From: Fischerella thermalis PCC 7521
Lineage (GTDB): Bacteria; Cyanobacteriota; Cyanobacteriia; Cyanobacteriales; Nostocaceae
Reading direction: 5' to 3'
Length of the DNA stretch: 64,000 bases
NCBI RefSeq assembly: GCF_000317225.1
Contig: NZ_AJLL01000023.1
Coordinates: 1 to 64,000, forward strand
Shown here: in pieces, positions 8,801 to 18,539 of the stretch
How positions within the stretch are numbered: the first letter of the stretch is position 1
How the letters are laid out: each line of letters starts with the position of its first letter
Made by a program: the position numbers and the translations under genes
The notes under the pieces: model-generated
Seen by the model: only the letters and a program-made list of their open reading frames with translations
Databases searched by the model: none
Told to the model about the DNA's origin: nothing

Positions 8801-10714
8801 CTATCTTTGCTGTAAGTATTGGAGTATACCACTAGCAATTCCTTCTGCCATCCGATTTTGATATTCAGGGTTTCCTAGTCTGGGGTTGTCTTCCCGACCA
8901 GTCATATAACCTGTTTCCACTAAAATTGAGGGCATGGAGCTTTTTCTCAGGACGTAAAATCTGGCCTTTCTGACACCCCGGTCTTTGAGAGTACTAATCT
9001 TGCTAAGAATAGAATTGTGGACTACTTGGGCCAAGCGGTAGCCACTGTCGTAATAGTAAGTTTCTAGACCATTTACATCCGGGCGCTGATCCACGGAATT
9101 GGCGTGAATGCTAACAAATAAAGTAGCATTAGCCCGCTCTGCGATATCTACTCTTCCCTGTAATTCGACAAAATAGTCAGAATCACGTGTTAAAACTGCT
9201 TGATAGCCATTTTGTTCCAAAATAGCTGCTACTTTTCTCCCAATAGGCAGAACAACATCTTTTTCTAACAACCCGCCTAATCCTGGCGCACCGGAATCTT
9301 TACCACCGTGTCCGGGGTCAACGACTATTACTACTCGTCCTCTAGGTGCTGGACGTGGTGGTTGTGTCTTTGGTAGACCGTCGGAATTATTGGCGTTTGG
9401 TACTGGTAATGGTTGTGGATCTGCTTGTGGTAGGGGAGGTAACACAACAGAAGTACGATTGCGTTGTAGTTCTACAGAGACAAATTGATCACCAATTTGG
9501 TTAACGGGCCCAATTTGCACTCCAGAAGCGGGTTGGACGTAAACAACAACAGTATTAGAGTCTTGTTGTTGCAAGCGCACCCGGAGGATGGGGCTGTTTG
9601 CATCCATGACTGGACCCTTGACAGGTGTAGCCAACTTGGCATTGGGAATGGTGATGCGGAACAGACCGGAGGATCTATCCCAACCACCACTTGCAGTTAA
9701 ATTGCGATCGCCTTTGATAATTAATTGTCTGCCAGTAGCACTCAGTTCCACAGCTTGAATTGTGGCCACATCATTGGTAAGAATGGGCGAAGGGCTGGGA
9801 TTATTAGCTAAGTTCCCTCCTGGTAATCTCGTTACACTACTATTAGGTAAAAGCACTAAACCACCAATTGCACTGGTACTTGCCCGCCAATCAGGACTAC
9901 TCTTATTTACTCGCATTGTTATGCGGACTGTGGGTGGTGTAGTTGTCAGTTGGGTGAATTGGATACTGCCAACACCGTAGCGATTCACATTTACATTCTG
10001 CTGTACTAAATTTGGTGATAAACTAGCGCCAGTAATATCAATATCAACAGTGCTTTTGTCTTGACTACGATTTACCTTTACTTGGGGACGACTACCACTA
10101 GTGCGAACAAAAAAACCATCTCCTGTGATTCTCAAACTTTCTATTTGTGTGGTACTAGTATTGGCACTAACTAGTGTTCCTTTATTTGCAGGAGGAGTAT
10201 TAGAATTTTCTGGAGTTACCACACTATAGATATTTCTAGGAGTGGTAGCAACTTCCTGTCGTTTGGGCTGTGGTAATTGCACCTGCCAGCGATTAGCCGT
10301 CACTCCTTCAAATTTTACTTGTTGGGGATCGAGGGTATAACCGGGATTCAGTTCGACTACTACCCTTGTGGTTTGGGGGTCAAACTGACCGATACGAATG
10401 GCACGAATTGCACCACCAACCGACTGGACAAGCTGTGGACGCCCAAATTTAATCCCGGGTAAATCAATTACTAAGCGTGTGGGATTAAAAACAAGTTGGG
10501 CTGTGGGTTGGACAGCACCATCAGTATTAAGTTCTAATCGATTTTGATTGGCATCAAAACGCCAAGATTGTAAATTCGCTGCATTCGCAGGCGACGATAA
10601 CAGGCAGATACTTAAAAAAGTAGTAGGTATCAACCAGTGGTGTAGTTTCACAATTCTTCTCCTGATTGGCTTTTTAGGGGAGATGTAATTTATCAAGTGT
10701 TGGTTAAGACTCAA
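8801..10714 (-). CDS. amiC2: N-acetylmuramoyl-L-alanine amidase, AmiC2-like
   Basis: This 637-residue exported amidase cleaves the amide bond between N-acetylmuramate and the stem peptide. After an N-terminal signal sequence (about residues 24-45) come three strand-rich AMIN-type segments (about 48-150, 195-275 and 320-420), a Pro-rich linker, and Amidase_3 at 458-637. All zinc and catalytic residues are present: His469 (DPGHGG), Glu484, His537 (SIHANS) and Glu600 (LVETGY). By order it corresponds to alr0093 (amiC2) of Anabaena, which makes the septal-disc nanopores used for cell-cell communication and is needed for heterocyst function. A paralogue lies 397 bp upstream, with a short identical tract shared between them. 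Confidence 0.93.
   Translation of the reverse strand: MSLNQHLINYISPKKPIRRRIVKLHHWLIPTTFLSICLLSSPANAANLQSWRFDANQNRLELNTDGAVQPTAQLVFNPTRLVIDLPGIKFGRPQLVQSVGGAIRAIRIGQFDPQTTRVVVELNPGYTLDPQQVKFEGVTANRWQVQLPQPKRQEVATTPRNIYSVVTPENSNTPPANKGTLVSANTSTTQIESLRITGDGFFVRTSGSRPQVKVNRSQDKSTVDIDITGASLSPNLVQQNVNVNRYGVGSIQFTQLTTTPPTVRITMRVNKSSPDWRASTSAIGGLVLLPNSSVTRLPGGNLANNPSPSPILTNDVATIQAVELSATGRQLIIKGDRNLTASGGWDRSSGLFRITIPNAKLATPVKGPVMDANSPILRVRLQQQDSNTVVVYVQPASGVQIGPVNQIGDQFVSVELQRNRTSVVLPPLPQADPQPLPVPNANNSDGLPKTQPPRPAPRGRVVIVVDPGHGGKDSGAPGLGGLLEKDVVLPIGRKVAAILEQNGYQAVLTRDSDYFVELQGRVDIAERANATLFVSIHANSVDQRPDVNGLETYYYDSGYRLAQVVHNSILSKISTLKDRGVRKARFYVLRKSSMPSILVETGYMTGREDNPRLGNPEYQNRMAEGIASGILQYLQQR
10410..10525. 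repeat. 116-bp tract identical to 12760-12875
   Basis: This part of the first AMIN-domain coding region of the downstream amidase is base-for-base identical to the upstream paralogue over 116 bp. The flanking coding sequence differs every few bases, including silent sites. Confidence 0.9.
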
Positions 10715-11111
10715 ATCTTCACACCGTTATCGCCCAAGTCTTAGCTTATACCTTTGGTGTATCGGTTTGTACTATATAGACAAAGATACTTTATAAAGTT
10801 ACAGCTAATGGCGTCAAGATCTAGTCAAATCCTCTGTGTTTTCGCTGCTGTGAACACAGTAAAAACTGTCTATGAATAGCAGCAAATTACACTAATATAT
10901 AGATAACCCAAATTAACTACTGTTGTTAGTTTTGGTCAACAATATGGTTGGCAGCAAAAAATTTTTGTATTGTGTAGTTTCTGGTAACTTATACATTCAG
11001 CCTGAGAGTAAAACTGGAAAATACCATAGTTTAATTGCTGAAAAAATCTTGCCGCTTCAGCATAAATACGGTAATAGCTACGGTAATCATTTAAAGTATA
11101 TTGTGATCTGA
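10715..11111. other. spacer between the tandem amidase genes
   Basis: This 397-bp spacer is too long for a tight operon and should carry a separate leftward promoter for the downstream amidase. A rightward 62-codon frame within it has no ribosome binding site or family resemblance and is not called. Confidence 0.5.
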
Positions 11112-13001
11112 TTATCTGCGCTGAAGATACTGGAGAATACCACGCGCGATCGCCTCTGCCATTTGATTGCGATAAGATGCACTTTTTAACTTAGCCATAT
11201 CTTCCCGACCAGTCATATAACCTGTTTCTACTAATATTGAGGGCATAGAACTTTTCCGGAGAACATAAAATCTAGCCTTTCGCACTCCTCTGTCTCTAAC
11301 GTTCACACTTTGCAGAATACTCCTATGCACTATACGCGCCAGACTTAAACCAGTATCGTAATAATACGTCTCCAAACCACTGACATCCGGACGACCTGCA
11401 CCTGCTGAATTTGCGTGAATGCTGACAAATACATCCGCATTCACATGTTCAGCCATTTGTACTCTCGCTGGAAGGGTGACAAAGTAGTCAGAACTCCTTG
11501 TTAATACAACTTGTACGCCATTTTTTTGTAAAACCTCTGCTATTTTTTTACTGATAGGTAGAATAATATCCTTTTCTCTAGCTCCGCCAATACCAACAGC
11601 CCCTGAGTCTCTACCACCATGTCCTGGATCTATAAGAACTACCACTTTTCCCTTGACGGGACGTAAGGGTGGGGGTTGATTTGGATTAGGAATTTCTGAC
11701 AAAGGTTGCGGGTTCGGTCTTGGTAAAGGAGGTAAAACAACAGACGGTGGTGTTACTCCATTTGATAATCGATTTGATGATCGGCGTAACTCTAGGGCTA
11801 AAAGCCGACCGCCTGGTTTGTTAAGTTCGCCAATTTGTACCCCTGCTGCGGGTTGGACAAAGACAACGACTGTACGGGGGTCTTGCTGTTGTAGGCGTAC
11901 CCGTAAAATTGGGCTAGTAGCATTTAATTCTGGCCCTTTGACATCGGAAGCTAGGCGTGCATTGGGAATAGTGATGCGGAACAATGTAGAGGCTCTATCC
12001 CAACCAGCATTACCAGATAAAGATTGATCACTTTTAATGAGTAATTGAGTGCCATTACCAGCCAATTCTATAGATTCAATTGTGGCTAGTGAATCATTAT
12101 CATTGTCAGAGTTACGCAGTATTGATGGTTTTTGGTTATCGCCAAAAGAAATACTAGAATTATTACCCCTGGGCAATTTACTCAGCACGGCATTGGGTAA
12201 AATTACTAAACCATCTCCACCACTAACTGTTGCTCGCCAGTCGGGACTATTTCTGTTCACCTGCATTGTCAACCGGACTGTGGGTGGTGTGGTTTCTAGT
12301 TGGGAGAGTTGGATATTGTTGACACCATAGCGATTAATTGGTAAGTTCCGCTGTTGGAGATTTGCTGAGACAGTAGCGTTGGAGATATCCATGTAAATGT
12401 TTGTGCGATCGCTACTGCGTCTTACCTTCACCTCTGGTTTTCTACCACTGGTGCGCACAAAAAAGCCATCTCCTGTGACGCGTAAACTTTCAATTTGAGT
12501 CGCACCAACTGCGGTTTGAACTACTGTCTCCCTATTATTATTGGATGAGTTACGAGATTCGGTTTTGACCACACTGTAAAGATTTCTGTTGAGTGAGTTA
12601 GTTTCCTCACGTTTTGGTTTGGGTAATTGCACCCGCCAGCGATTAGCACTTATCCCCTCAAATTTCACCTTCTGGGGGTCAAGGGTATAACCAGGAGTCA
12701 TTTCAACTACTACCCTGGTGGTTTGGGGGTCAAACTGACCGATACGGATAGCACGAATCGCACCACCAACCGACTGGACAAGCTGTGGACGCCCAAATTT
12801 AATCCCGGGTAAATCAATTACTAAGCGTGTGGGATTAAAAACAAGTTGGGCTGTGGGTTGGACAGCACCATCAGTGTTGATTTCTAACCGATTTTGATTG
12901 CTATCAAAACGCCAAGATTCTAGATTCGCTGCATCAGCAGGCGACAATAGAACAGAGGAGATACTTAAGACAGTACTAGGTATCAACCAGTGTAGTTTCA
13001 C
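11112..13001 (-). CDS. amiC1: N-acetylmuramoyl-L-alanine amidase, AmiC1-like
   Basis: This 629-residue tandem paralogue of the downstream amidase has the same plan: signal peptide (ending near PADAANL, about residue 25), AMIN-type repeats, a Pro/Asn-rich linker and Amidase_3 at 450-629. His461, Glu476, His529 and Glu592 are intact. By order it matches alr0092 (amiC1) of Anabaena. In that organism the pair is involved in septal wall processing, with AmiC1 generally reported as the less critical for nanopores. The two proteins diverge most in the linker and the second AMIN segment, and least in the first AMIN and catalytic parts. A gap of almost 1 kb upstream must hold its promoter. Confidence 0.92.
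   Translation of the reverse strand: MKLHWLIPSTVLSISSVLLSPADAANLESWRFDSNQNRLEINTDGAVQPTAQLVFNPTRLVIDLPGIKFGRPQLVQSVGGAIRAIRIGQFDPQTTRVVVEMTPGYTLDPQKVKFEGISANRWRVQLPKPKREETNSLNRNLYSVVKTESRNSSNNNRETVVQTAVGATQIESLRVTGDGFFVRTSGRKPEVKVRRSSDRTNIYMDISNATVSANLQQRNLPINRYGVNNIQLSQLETTPPTVRLTMQVNRNSPDWRATVSGGDGLVILPNAVLSKLPRGNNSSISFGDNQKPSILRNSDNDNDSLATIESIELAGNGTQLLIKSDQSLSGNAGWDRASTLFRITIPNARLASDVKGPELNATSPILRVRLQQQDPRTVVVFVQPAAGVQIGELNKPGGRLLALELRRSSNRLSNGVTPPSVVLPPLPRPNPQPLSEIPNPNQPPPLRPVKGKVVVLIDPGHGGRDSGAVGIGGAREKDIILPISKKIAEVLQKNGVQVVLTRSSDYFVTLPARVQMAEHVNADVFVSIHANSAGAGRPDVSGLETYYYDTGLSLARIVHRSILQSVNVRDRGVRKARFYVLRKSSMPSILVETGYMTGREDMAKLKSASYRNQMAEAIARGILQYLQRR
12760..12875. repeat. 116-bp tract identical to 10410-10525
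   Basis: This is the partner copy in the upstream amidase gene. Perfect identity confined to one segment inside diverged paralogues suggests recent gene conversion. Confidence 0.9.
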
Positions 13002-13968
13002 AGTGCTTTCTCCTGAGTCGCATTTTATGAGAGCGGTTAAGCGGTTAATCTGTAGAGGTGTTAGTCAATCCAACAGATGGTTACTGCCAATTTTTGGCTT
13101 GGATAAGTAATCTAAATAGCAAGCAGCTACTAGCTATACGATTAAATAAGTTGCTAGAAAAGAGAAATTTCTTTTTGCATACGGTTTCAATCATTAGAGT
13201 TTTATGTATAATTTTGCTCACCTACTTGTTTCATTTGTACTCTAAAAAACGTGATTTTGAACTTAGATAAACTGGCAAATAATGGCGTAAGTTTTAGCAT
13301 GTTACTTACTCTTACCGTGCGTTGGTGACAGGAATATTTCATGTGCAAAGCTCAAATTAAATCAACAAAATAAATGGATAAAATTAACAATAGCAGTCAA
13401 TCACAACGATATACACTTGCGTTGCACAAAGATTTTTTGAATTTTTCGGTTGTTGGCAATTGATGCACCTTCCCTATAAGGAAGCCGAACTAACAGAAGT
13501 AATTGCTAGGGACTGTATAAAAGTCAAAAGCCTTCTTTTGTGAGAGTTCCTTATCTTGTCATTTGATGGGTTGATTTCTCCTATCAGTACTGGCTACAAA
13601 AAATCAGCCTTTCTTAATTGATGACTCAAGACTAGTAGGTGATACTTTTGTCCTTTGTACAACACCAAATGCCTCAAATGACTTAATGATAAATGATCAT
13701 CTCAACAATTTAATATGCAATTTAAATCCATGGCTATTTAGTAATTAAGAAAAGCTCCTCAAAAGCATAACTAGGAGTGACGGGTAGTGCAACATAGAAG
13801 TTTCCTCTCTTCATGAAATCTTCTCGATAACACGGCACGTCGCCCGGTAATAAGTAATGGGTAATAGGAAAGAACTTGTTCTAAATTTTCCAATTACCAA
13901 TTACCGGACAATCTCCGCTACCCTTGCATTGGGCGAATCCCCGTATATTGTATGTCGGGGAGCGTCCC
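13002..13968. other. 967-bp gene-free region between amidase and antiporter genes
   Basis: No supported gene was found. The left part, AT-rich, probably holds the leftward amidase promoter. A TATAAAAG-like -10 element appears near 13516. The right end holds a palindromic repeat (13844-13907) and a small TCCCCG/CGGGGA stem-loop (about 13939-13962) just after the antiporter gene, without a T tract. Confidence 0.5.
13844..13907. repeat. palindromic GGTAAT/ATTACC repeat element
   Basis: CCGGTAA at the left end is matched by inverted TTACCGG at the right. Between them are GTAATGGGTAAT units followed by their inverse CCAATTACC units. The same family is found inside rnpB (36071-36150), before rpmF (about 49835-49905) and between asd and dapA (about 58435-58480). 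Confidence 0.75.
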
Positions 13969-15444
13969 TCAATTAGCTTCTTGAGAATTTGGATTGGCTT
14001 CTAGGCTTTCACTATTAGAGGAATTTATTGCTAATGAAGTTCCAGAGGAAGCATCTAGAAGTAATTCATTGGAGTTTGGTGACACCAATGTTGGTTCTGG
14101 AAAAACGAACCTTAACAAAGGAGGGGCTAAAAAGGTTGTGATAATCACCATCATGATAATTGCTGCCTCCAGTGGTTTCGAGAGAATATTAATACTCGAA
14201 CCAATACCCAGAAACACCAATCCGACTTCGCCCCGAGGAATCATTCCCACACCAATTGCCAAGCGATTGATTTGAGGTTGACCAAACACACTAAAACCTG
14301 TGACAAGTTTACCGAGAATGGCAATTAAGATCAGGAAAAAAGCCATAACTAGACCTTCTCGGTTGGTAGGAACTGCTGGGTTTAGCACACTCAAGTCAGT
14401 TTTTGCTCCTACAGTTACAAAGAAAATCGGCACTAGCATATCAGCAATAGGAACGATTTGCTTTTGGAGTTCTTTACGTTTATCTGTCTCTTCCAAAACC
14501 AAACCGGCTGCAAAAGCCCCCAGAATTGCTTCTAGCTGGATGACGGCGGCAATATATGCCATCACAAAAGCAAAAATGAATGCTGGTATGACCAGTTCGC
14601 CGCGTGTTTTGAGCTTATCAACGATCGCCACAAAAGTTTTGTTAAAAAGGTTACCAAGAGCGATCGCACCCAAAAGAAAACCACTTGCACTGATAATTAA
14701 ATAAACGACCTTGCCGACATCAACAGCGCCGTCTTTGGCAAGGCTGGCCACCACAGCCAGAACAATAATTCCCAGTACGTCATCTATGACAGCCGCACCC
14801 AGAATAATCTGTCCCTCTTTAGAATTGAGACGCCCTAACTCTGACAAAACTTTGGAAGTAATACCAATACTAGTGGCAGTTAGTGCCGCCCCAGCAAAAA
14901 TTGCCGGAACAGCAGGGATACCAAACAAAATCATCAAACCCGCCGTACCAGCAGCAAAGGGTACAGCCACCCCCACTACTGCCACAATAGTAGCTTGAAT
15001 ACCCACTGCCATTAAGTCTTTGAGGTTTGACTCCAGACCAATTTCAAACAGTAGGATAATTACACCCAGTTCTGCTAAAACAGAAATTACCTCTGATTGA
15101 GCAACAAACACACTCTCTGCGGCATCAGGATTCAAGCCAGCAGTGGTTTTTAGAAAGGAGATAATTAAAGAACTAGAACTATCTGCGCCTGTTTCTGGGA
15201 ATACCAAAAAATGCAGAATAGATATACCTACTACTACACCACCTACAAGTTCGCCTAATACCGGTGGTAAGCCGAAGCGATTGGATAATTCCCCACCAAG
15301 TTTACTAGCAAAGTAGATTACTACCAAACTCAGCAGCACTGCTGCCACTACTAGGGAACTATCAGCGGTTTCACCCGTAGTTGCGAGTAAGGGTAACGAT
15401 GAGTTGATTGTACTTAGAAACTGCATTGATTCTGTGGAAATCAT
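13969..15444 (-). CDS. CPA2-family Na+(K+)/H+ antiporter, NhaS3-like
   Basis: This 491-residue integral membrane protein has about 12-13 hydrophobic segments between residues 25 and 455 and a polar C-terminal tail rich in Ser/Asn. The paired aspartates typical of electrogenic CPA2 exchangers are seen in GAAVIDDVLGI, and the entry motif GLPPVLGELVGGVVVG is near residue 58. There is no C-terminal RCK/TrkA domain, unlike KefB/KefC. The closest match I can suggest is the cyanobacterial NhaS3 type, implicated in Na+/H+ exchange at the thylakoid and cell membrane; the ion and membrane are inferred. It stands alone, with repeat-rich spacers on both sides. Confidence 0.85.
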   Translation of the reverse strand: MISTESMQFLSTINSSLPLLATTGETADSSLVVAAVLLSLVVIYFASKLGGELSNRFGLPPVLGELVGGVVVGISILHFLVFPETGADSSSSLIISFLKTTAGLNPDAAESVFVAQSEVISVLAELGVIILLFEIGLESNLKDLMAVGIQATIVAVVGVAVPFAAGTAGLMILFGIPAVPAIFAGAALTATSIGITSKVLSELGRLNSKEGQIILGAAVIDDVLGIIVLAVVASLAKDGAVDVGKVVYLIISASGFLLGAIALGNLFNKTFVAIVDKLKTRGELVIPAFIFAFVMAYIAAVIQLEAILGAFAAGLVLEETDKRKELQKQIVPIADMLVPIFFVTVGAKTDLSVLNPAVPTNREGLVMAFFLILIAILGKLVTGFSVFGQPQINRLAIGVGMIPRGEVGLVFLGIGSSINILSKPLEAAIIMMVIITTFLAPPLLRFVFPEPTLVSPNSNELLLDASSGTSLAINSSNSESLEANPNSQEAN

Positions 15445-15449
15445 TCTTT

Positions 15450-15645
15450 ACTAATGTATATGTTGTTAGTTGTTAGTTGCTCGTTCTTTGGAGAATCAAC
15501 CATCAACTATCAACCTGCAACCAGGAACTTTTAGGTTTAAACGTACGATCGCACCTTTTATCTGAAATCCCCAGTTATGTCTTGGTAGTTGATTTTTAGT
15601 GTTTCACACACCAAACAACAAACAACTATCAACTAAAAACACACG
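15450..15645. repeat. STRR-type repeats (TTAGTTG / CAACTAT)
   Basis: TTGTTAGTTGTTAGTTG at the left, and CAACAAACAACTATCAACTA near 15610-15640, are inverted with respect to each other. A second inner pair reads ACCATCAACTATCAACC. This fills the space before the decayed gene at 15654. Confidence 0.7.
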
Positions 15646-15653
15646 TAATAAAT

Positions 15654-16071
15654 ATGCGACGAATAGGAATTATTGGGGCAGTTGGGTGTTGGTCTTATTG
15701 GTGCAGTTTACGCAGTGACATTGTATAGCGATCGCACTCCAGAAGCGATCCTCAATGGTAAACCTGTTGTTCCCCAATGCACTGCAACTAGAACGTGATT
15801 TAGGAATAAATTTCTGGGATGATGAATTTCCTGGCTGCGATCGATTCCACTTATTGAACATGGTAATCAACGCTTTGATGAGTCATAGATGCAAGGGGTA
15901 TTCGATGAATTTTGGAATTATGCTCAGTACACCCAAACCTTAACTGATTGCTTCTTGAATCCCCCAGAGCATATGCGAGATATCATGGTCGCAATGGCTC
16001 AAAATCCAGAAGTTCTTAAAGATCACTTTGGTCTAGCGCAAGTCCTGGCAATAACTTGTTACAATCGTTAG
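15654..16071 (+). pseudogene. decayed FAD-dependent monooxygenase-like gene (StyA type)
   Basis: The start MRRIGIIGA is a dinucleotide-binding first strand. After a frameshift, codons reading YAVTLYSDRTPEAILNGKP appear. After another shift comes ALQLERDLGINFWDDEFPGCDR. These segments resemble the N-terminus of styrene-monooxygenase-like flavoproteins. The last 60 codons (FDEFWNYAQYTQTLTDCFLNPPEH and on) look like the C-terminus of the same family. The central 250 or so residues are missing. At least two frame changes, stops and the large internal deletion make it non-functional. The family call is from recognition of short segments. Confidence 0.7.
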
Positions 16072-16172
16072 GGCAATTTTTGCCAAAGTTTTGATACACT
16101 TGGGAGAATTTACCTGCGGGAAGGCACTCTTAGGGTGTCTAAATATCCTTGTGCAGTTCGATAATTCTCAAT

Positions 16173-17087
16173 ATGTCTTTTCAACATAAAATTGCGAGTA
16201 TATATACTGATGGTGCTTGCATCGGTAATCCTGGCCCTGGTGGTTGGGGTGTTGTCGTCTACTTTGATGATGGTTCGGTGCATGAAATGGGCAATGCTGC
16301 TGCTGAAACCACGAATAACAAAATGGAAATGCAAGCGGCGATCGCAGCTTTATCTTTCCTCAAAGCATCAGGACAAACTCAACCTATCACTCTCTATAGT
16401 GACAGTGAGTACCTGATTAACTGTGTAACTAAATGGATCAAAACCTGGAAAAGAAAAGGCTGGAAAAAGGCGGATGGTAGTCCTGTTCTAAACAGAGACT
16501 TGCTAGAACAACTTGAGCAACTCAACAGCCGTCAGGTACAATGGCAACACGTCCGTGGTCATGCTGGTAACGTAGGCAACGAACGCTGTGATGCGATCGC
16601 TCGTGCTTTTGCTAGTGGCAAAACTCCGGTGTTACGACAAATTTCTGATATCAGTTTATTGGATGATTTTTTACTGACATCAACTGATTTTGTGGTAGCA
16701 AGTGTATCTGATTCTGATCCCGAATCGATGATAATTAACAAAAACACACGAGAGATCAGTACCCTTGCATCAGAAATAACCATGACGGACACATCGAATC
16801 ATTCAACGACCCTTTCCCATGAAGAATTACCTCGCGAAATGAGGGTAGTACAACTGCGCAACTTAGTTGAAACTCTACGGATTGCTGAAGAAATAGCCGA
16901 AAAAGGTTACTTAATCACTAGTTCGGAATTAGCAGATTTAATGGATGTCCACGCCAGTGCTGTCACTAGTCGCGGTGATCAATGGCGTTGGCGTAATTGG
17001 ATTGTTTCGCGAGTCCGACGAGAAGGTAATCAAATTCTTTGGGAATTGGAGCGTGGTGATCATCTGAGTGATGAAAATGATACTTGA
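16173..17087 (+). CDS. rnhA: ribonuclease HI with C-terminal helix-turn-helix-like extension
   Basis: Residues 1-150 form a complete RNase HI that cleaves RNA in RNA-DNA hybrids. Catalytic residues are Asp13 (YTDGAC), Glu52 (NKMEMQA), Asp77 (YSDSEY) and Asp140 (GNERCD), with His130 in HVRGHAGN. The basic WKRKGWKKADG handle is also present. A further 150 residues follow: a Ser/Thr-rich linker, then a domain at about 215-300 with LRIAEEIAEKGYLITSSELADLMDV and RGDQWRWRNW, which looks like a winged or helix-turn-helix fold. The extension is in frame with normal codon use. The ATG at 16173 is chosen because the RNase H fold begins there. Confidence 0.92.
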   Translation: MSFQHKIASIYTDGACIGNPGPGGWGVVVYFDDGSVHEMGNAAAETTNNKMEMQAAIAALSFLKASGQTQPITLYSDSEYLINCVTKWIKTWKRKGWKKADGSPVLNRDLLEQLEQLNSRQVQWQHVRGHAGNVGNERCDAIARAFASGKTPVLRQISDISLLDDFLLTSTDFVVASVSDSDPESMIINKNTREISTLASEITMTDTSNHSTTLSHEELPREMRVVQLRNLVETLRIAEEIAEKGYLITSSELADLMDVHASAVTSRGDQWRWRNWIVSRVRREGNQILWELERGDHLSDENDT

Positions 17088-17146
17088 TAGTGTTATTTTT
17101 TGCTTGTTACTAGAACCAGCAACTACCAACCCTCAACCACGAACAA

Positions 17147-18337
17147 TTAGTTATAATTTCTTCCTCGCCACTGTCGTGGAGTGCGAAATGCTGATATGAA
17201 AATCCGCATGACGGCTAAGGGGTCAGCCAATGGGGAAAGCCAAAATAACCAACCGCCTCTAGTCTGAGTGCGGTCATAACAAGGTGCGATCGCAAACAGC
17301 ATACCAAAGCGAACTATCAACAAAAATAGGTTCAGTCCCAGTAATAGGAGATGGGGGATTGGGGTGATGGGGAGATGGCGGGAAAGCAATAAGTAACTGA
17401 GGATGATCAAAACAGGTAAAGCTTGAGTTGAAGTTAGTACCCATAAATCAGTCCATAGCTGAGTACGGGAAGAAGCATCTTTTAAATCGAGACTCCGACC
17501 CCATTCTTTCCAAGTCTCTATTGCCCCTTCGTACATCCGCACTTTCAAGACTTTCGACCCATCTAAAAAGCCTACCTTAAAGCCGCAAGCGGCGATGTGT
17601 CGAGCCAAGGTAACATCATCGCAAAAAGAACTTTTGGCACTAGTATAACCATTGACAGCAGCTAAAACAGAACGACGGCATAAAAAGCATTGCCCATTAG
17701 CCATAACTCGTTCTGGTTGTTGCGTATTTACACCCGCAGGATCGAATCTATAAAGCAACGTCATTAACAACGCTGGTTGTAGCCAACACTCTCCTGGATA
17801 CTTAAGGATAAATTTTGGCGAGAGAGAAACTAAATCATATCCTCCAGTTATTGCCGTTTTTACCAAACCCGCAACTAAGCCTGGTGATGGTTGAGTATCA
17901 GCATCCATACCCAAAAACCACTCGCTGGCTTCGCAAGAGTGTAAAAAGCCGTTGTGTAAAGCCCAAGGACGTCCTACCCAAGCGGGGGGTAAAGGATCAT
18001 CGGTAATTAAACGAAAGCGGGGGTCTTGTTTTTGTGCAGCTTTTACTAAATCAGGAGTGTGATCTTGGGAATTACTATCTACAACAATTACTTCCCGGAC
18101 TTCATAACTTTGACGACTTAAACCAGCCAATAGAGGACTGATACGAAGGGCTTCATTCAGGGTAGGAACTACTACACTCACACTACCTAAAAGGTCTGGT
18201 GTTGGGTTTTGTGGCGTAACAGGAGGATGACGTAAAGGCCCTTTCAACAGACGTGACAACAGAATTGCTACTGCTGGTACTTGTATAAGTAGTAGAAAAA
18301 ACGAAAAAGAACTTACTATAGTTAACGAGTCTATCAC
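17147..18337 (-). CDS. cruG: family 2 glycosyltransferase, carotenoid 2'-O-glycosyltransferase CruG
   Basis: This 396-residue membrane-bound GT2 enzyme has an N-terminal hydrophobic anchor (about 5-28), the GT-A core with VSVVVPTLNE and the metal-binding LGMDADTQ, and a C-terminal group of hydrophobic segments (about 305-385). CruG adds the sugar to the 2'-hydroxyl of myxol-type carotenoids. The assignment is supported by cruF 200 bp upstream on the same strand, the arrangement known from Synechococcus PCC 7002. An oddity is HLPITPIPH near residue 320, encoded by a GATGGGG-type repeat (17347-17381), apparently a repeat insertion at the edge of a membrane segment. Confidence 0.85.
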   Translation of the reverse strand: MIDSLTIVSSFSFFLLLIQVPAVAILLSRLLKGPLRHPPVTPQNPTPDLLGSVSVVVPTLNEALRISPLLAGLSRQSYEVREVIVVDSNSQDHTPDLVKAAQKQDPRFRLITDDPLPPAWVGRPWALHNGFLHSCEASEWFLGMDADTQPSPGLVAGLVKTAITGGYDLVSLSPKFILKYPGECWLQPALLMTLLYRFDPAGVNTQQPERVMANGQCFLCRRSVLAAVNGYTSAKSSFCDDVTLARHIAACGFKVGFLDGSKVLKVRMYEGAIETWKEWGRSLDLKDASSRTQLWTDLWVLTSTQALPVLIILSYLLLSRHLPITPIPHLLLLGLNLFLLIVRFGMLFAIAPCYDRTQTRGGWLFWLSPLADPLAVMRIFISAFRTPRQWRGRNYN

Positions 18338-18539
18338 TGTAAAAATACTGAGTTAATATAACGTGAGTTCGATTAATATTATCAGACTAAACAATTGAAT
18401 CACCCGCAAGTAAACTGCGATCATTCCTTTCATCTCCCTACATCGCAAACTCCTTGTCTGCCTTCGTGTTGTATAAACTGTACTCAGCAGACTTTATTCT
18501 CCCGCCATACCGCGACTTCTTCGGCTGGCGGTGGGTAGT

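Noticed and set aside
10923-11111. 62-codon rightward frame between the amidase genes
   Set aside because: No ribosome binding site and no family resemblance; it lies in the spacer expected to hold the amidase promoter.
12898-13270. Two rightward frames across the start of the upstream amidase
   Set aside because: They overlap the amidase N-terminus on the opposite strand and have no ribosome binding site or recognisable content.
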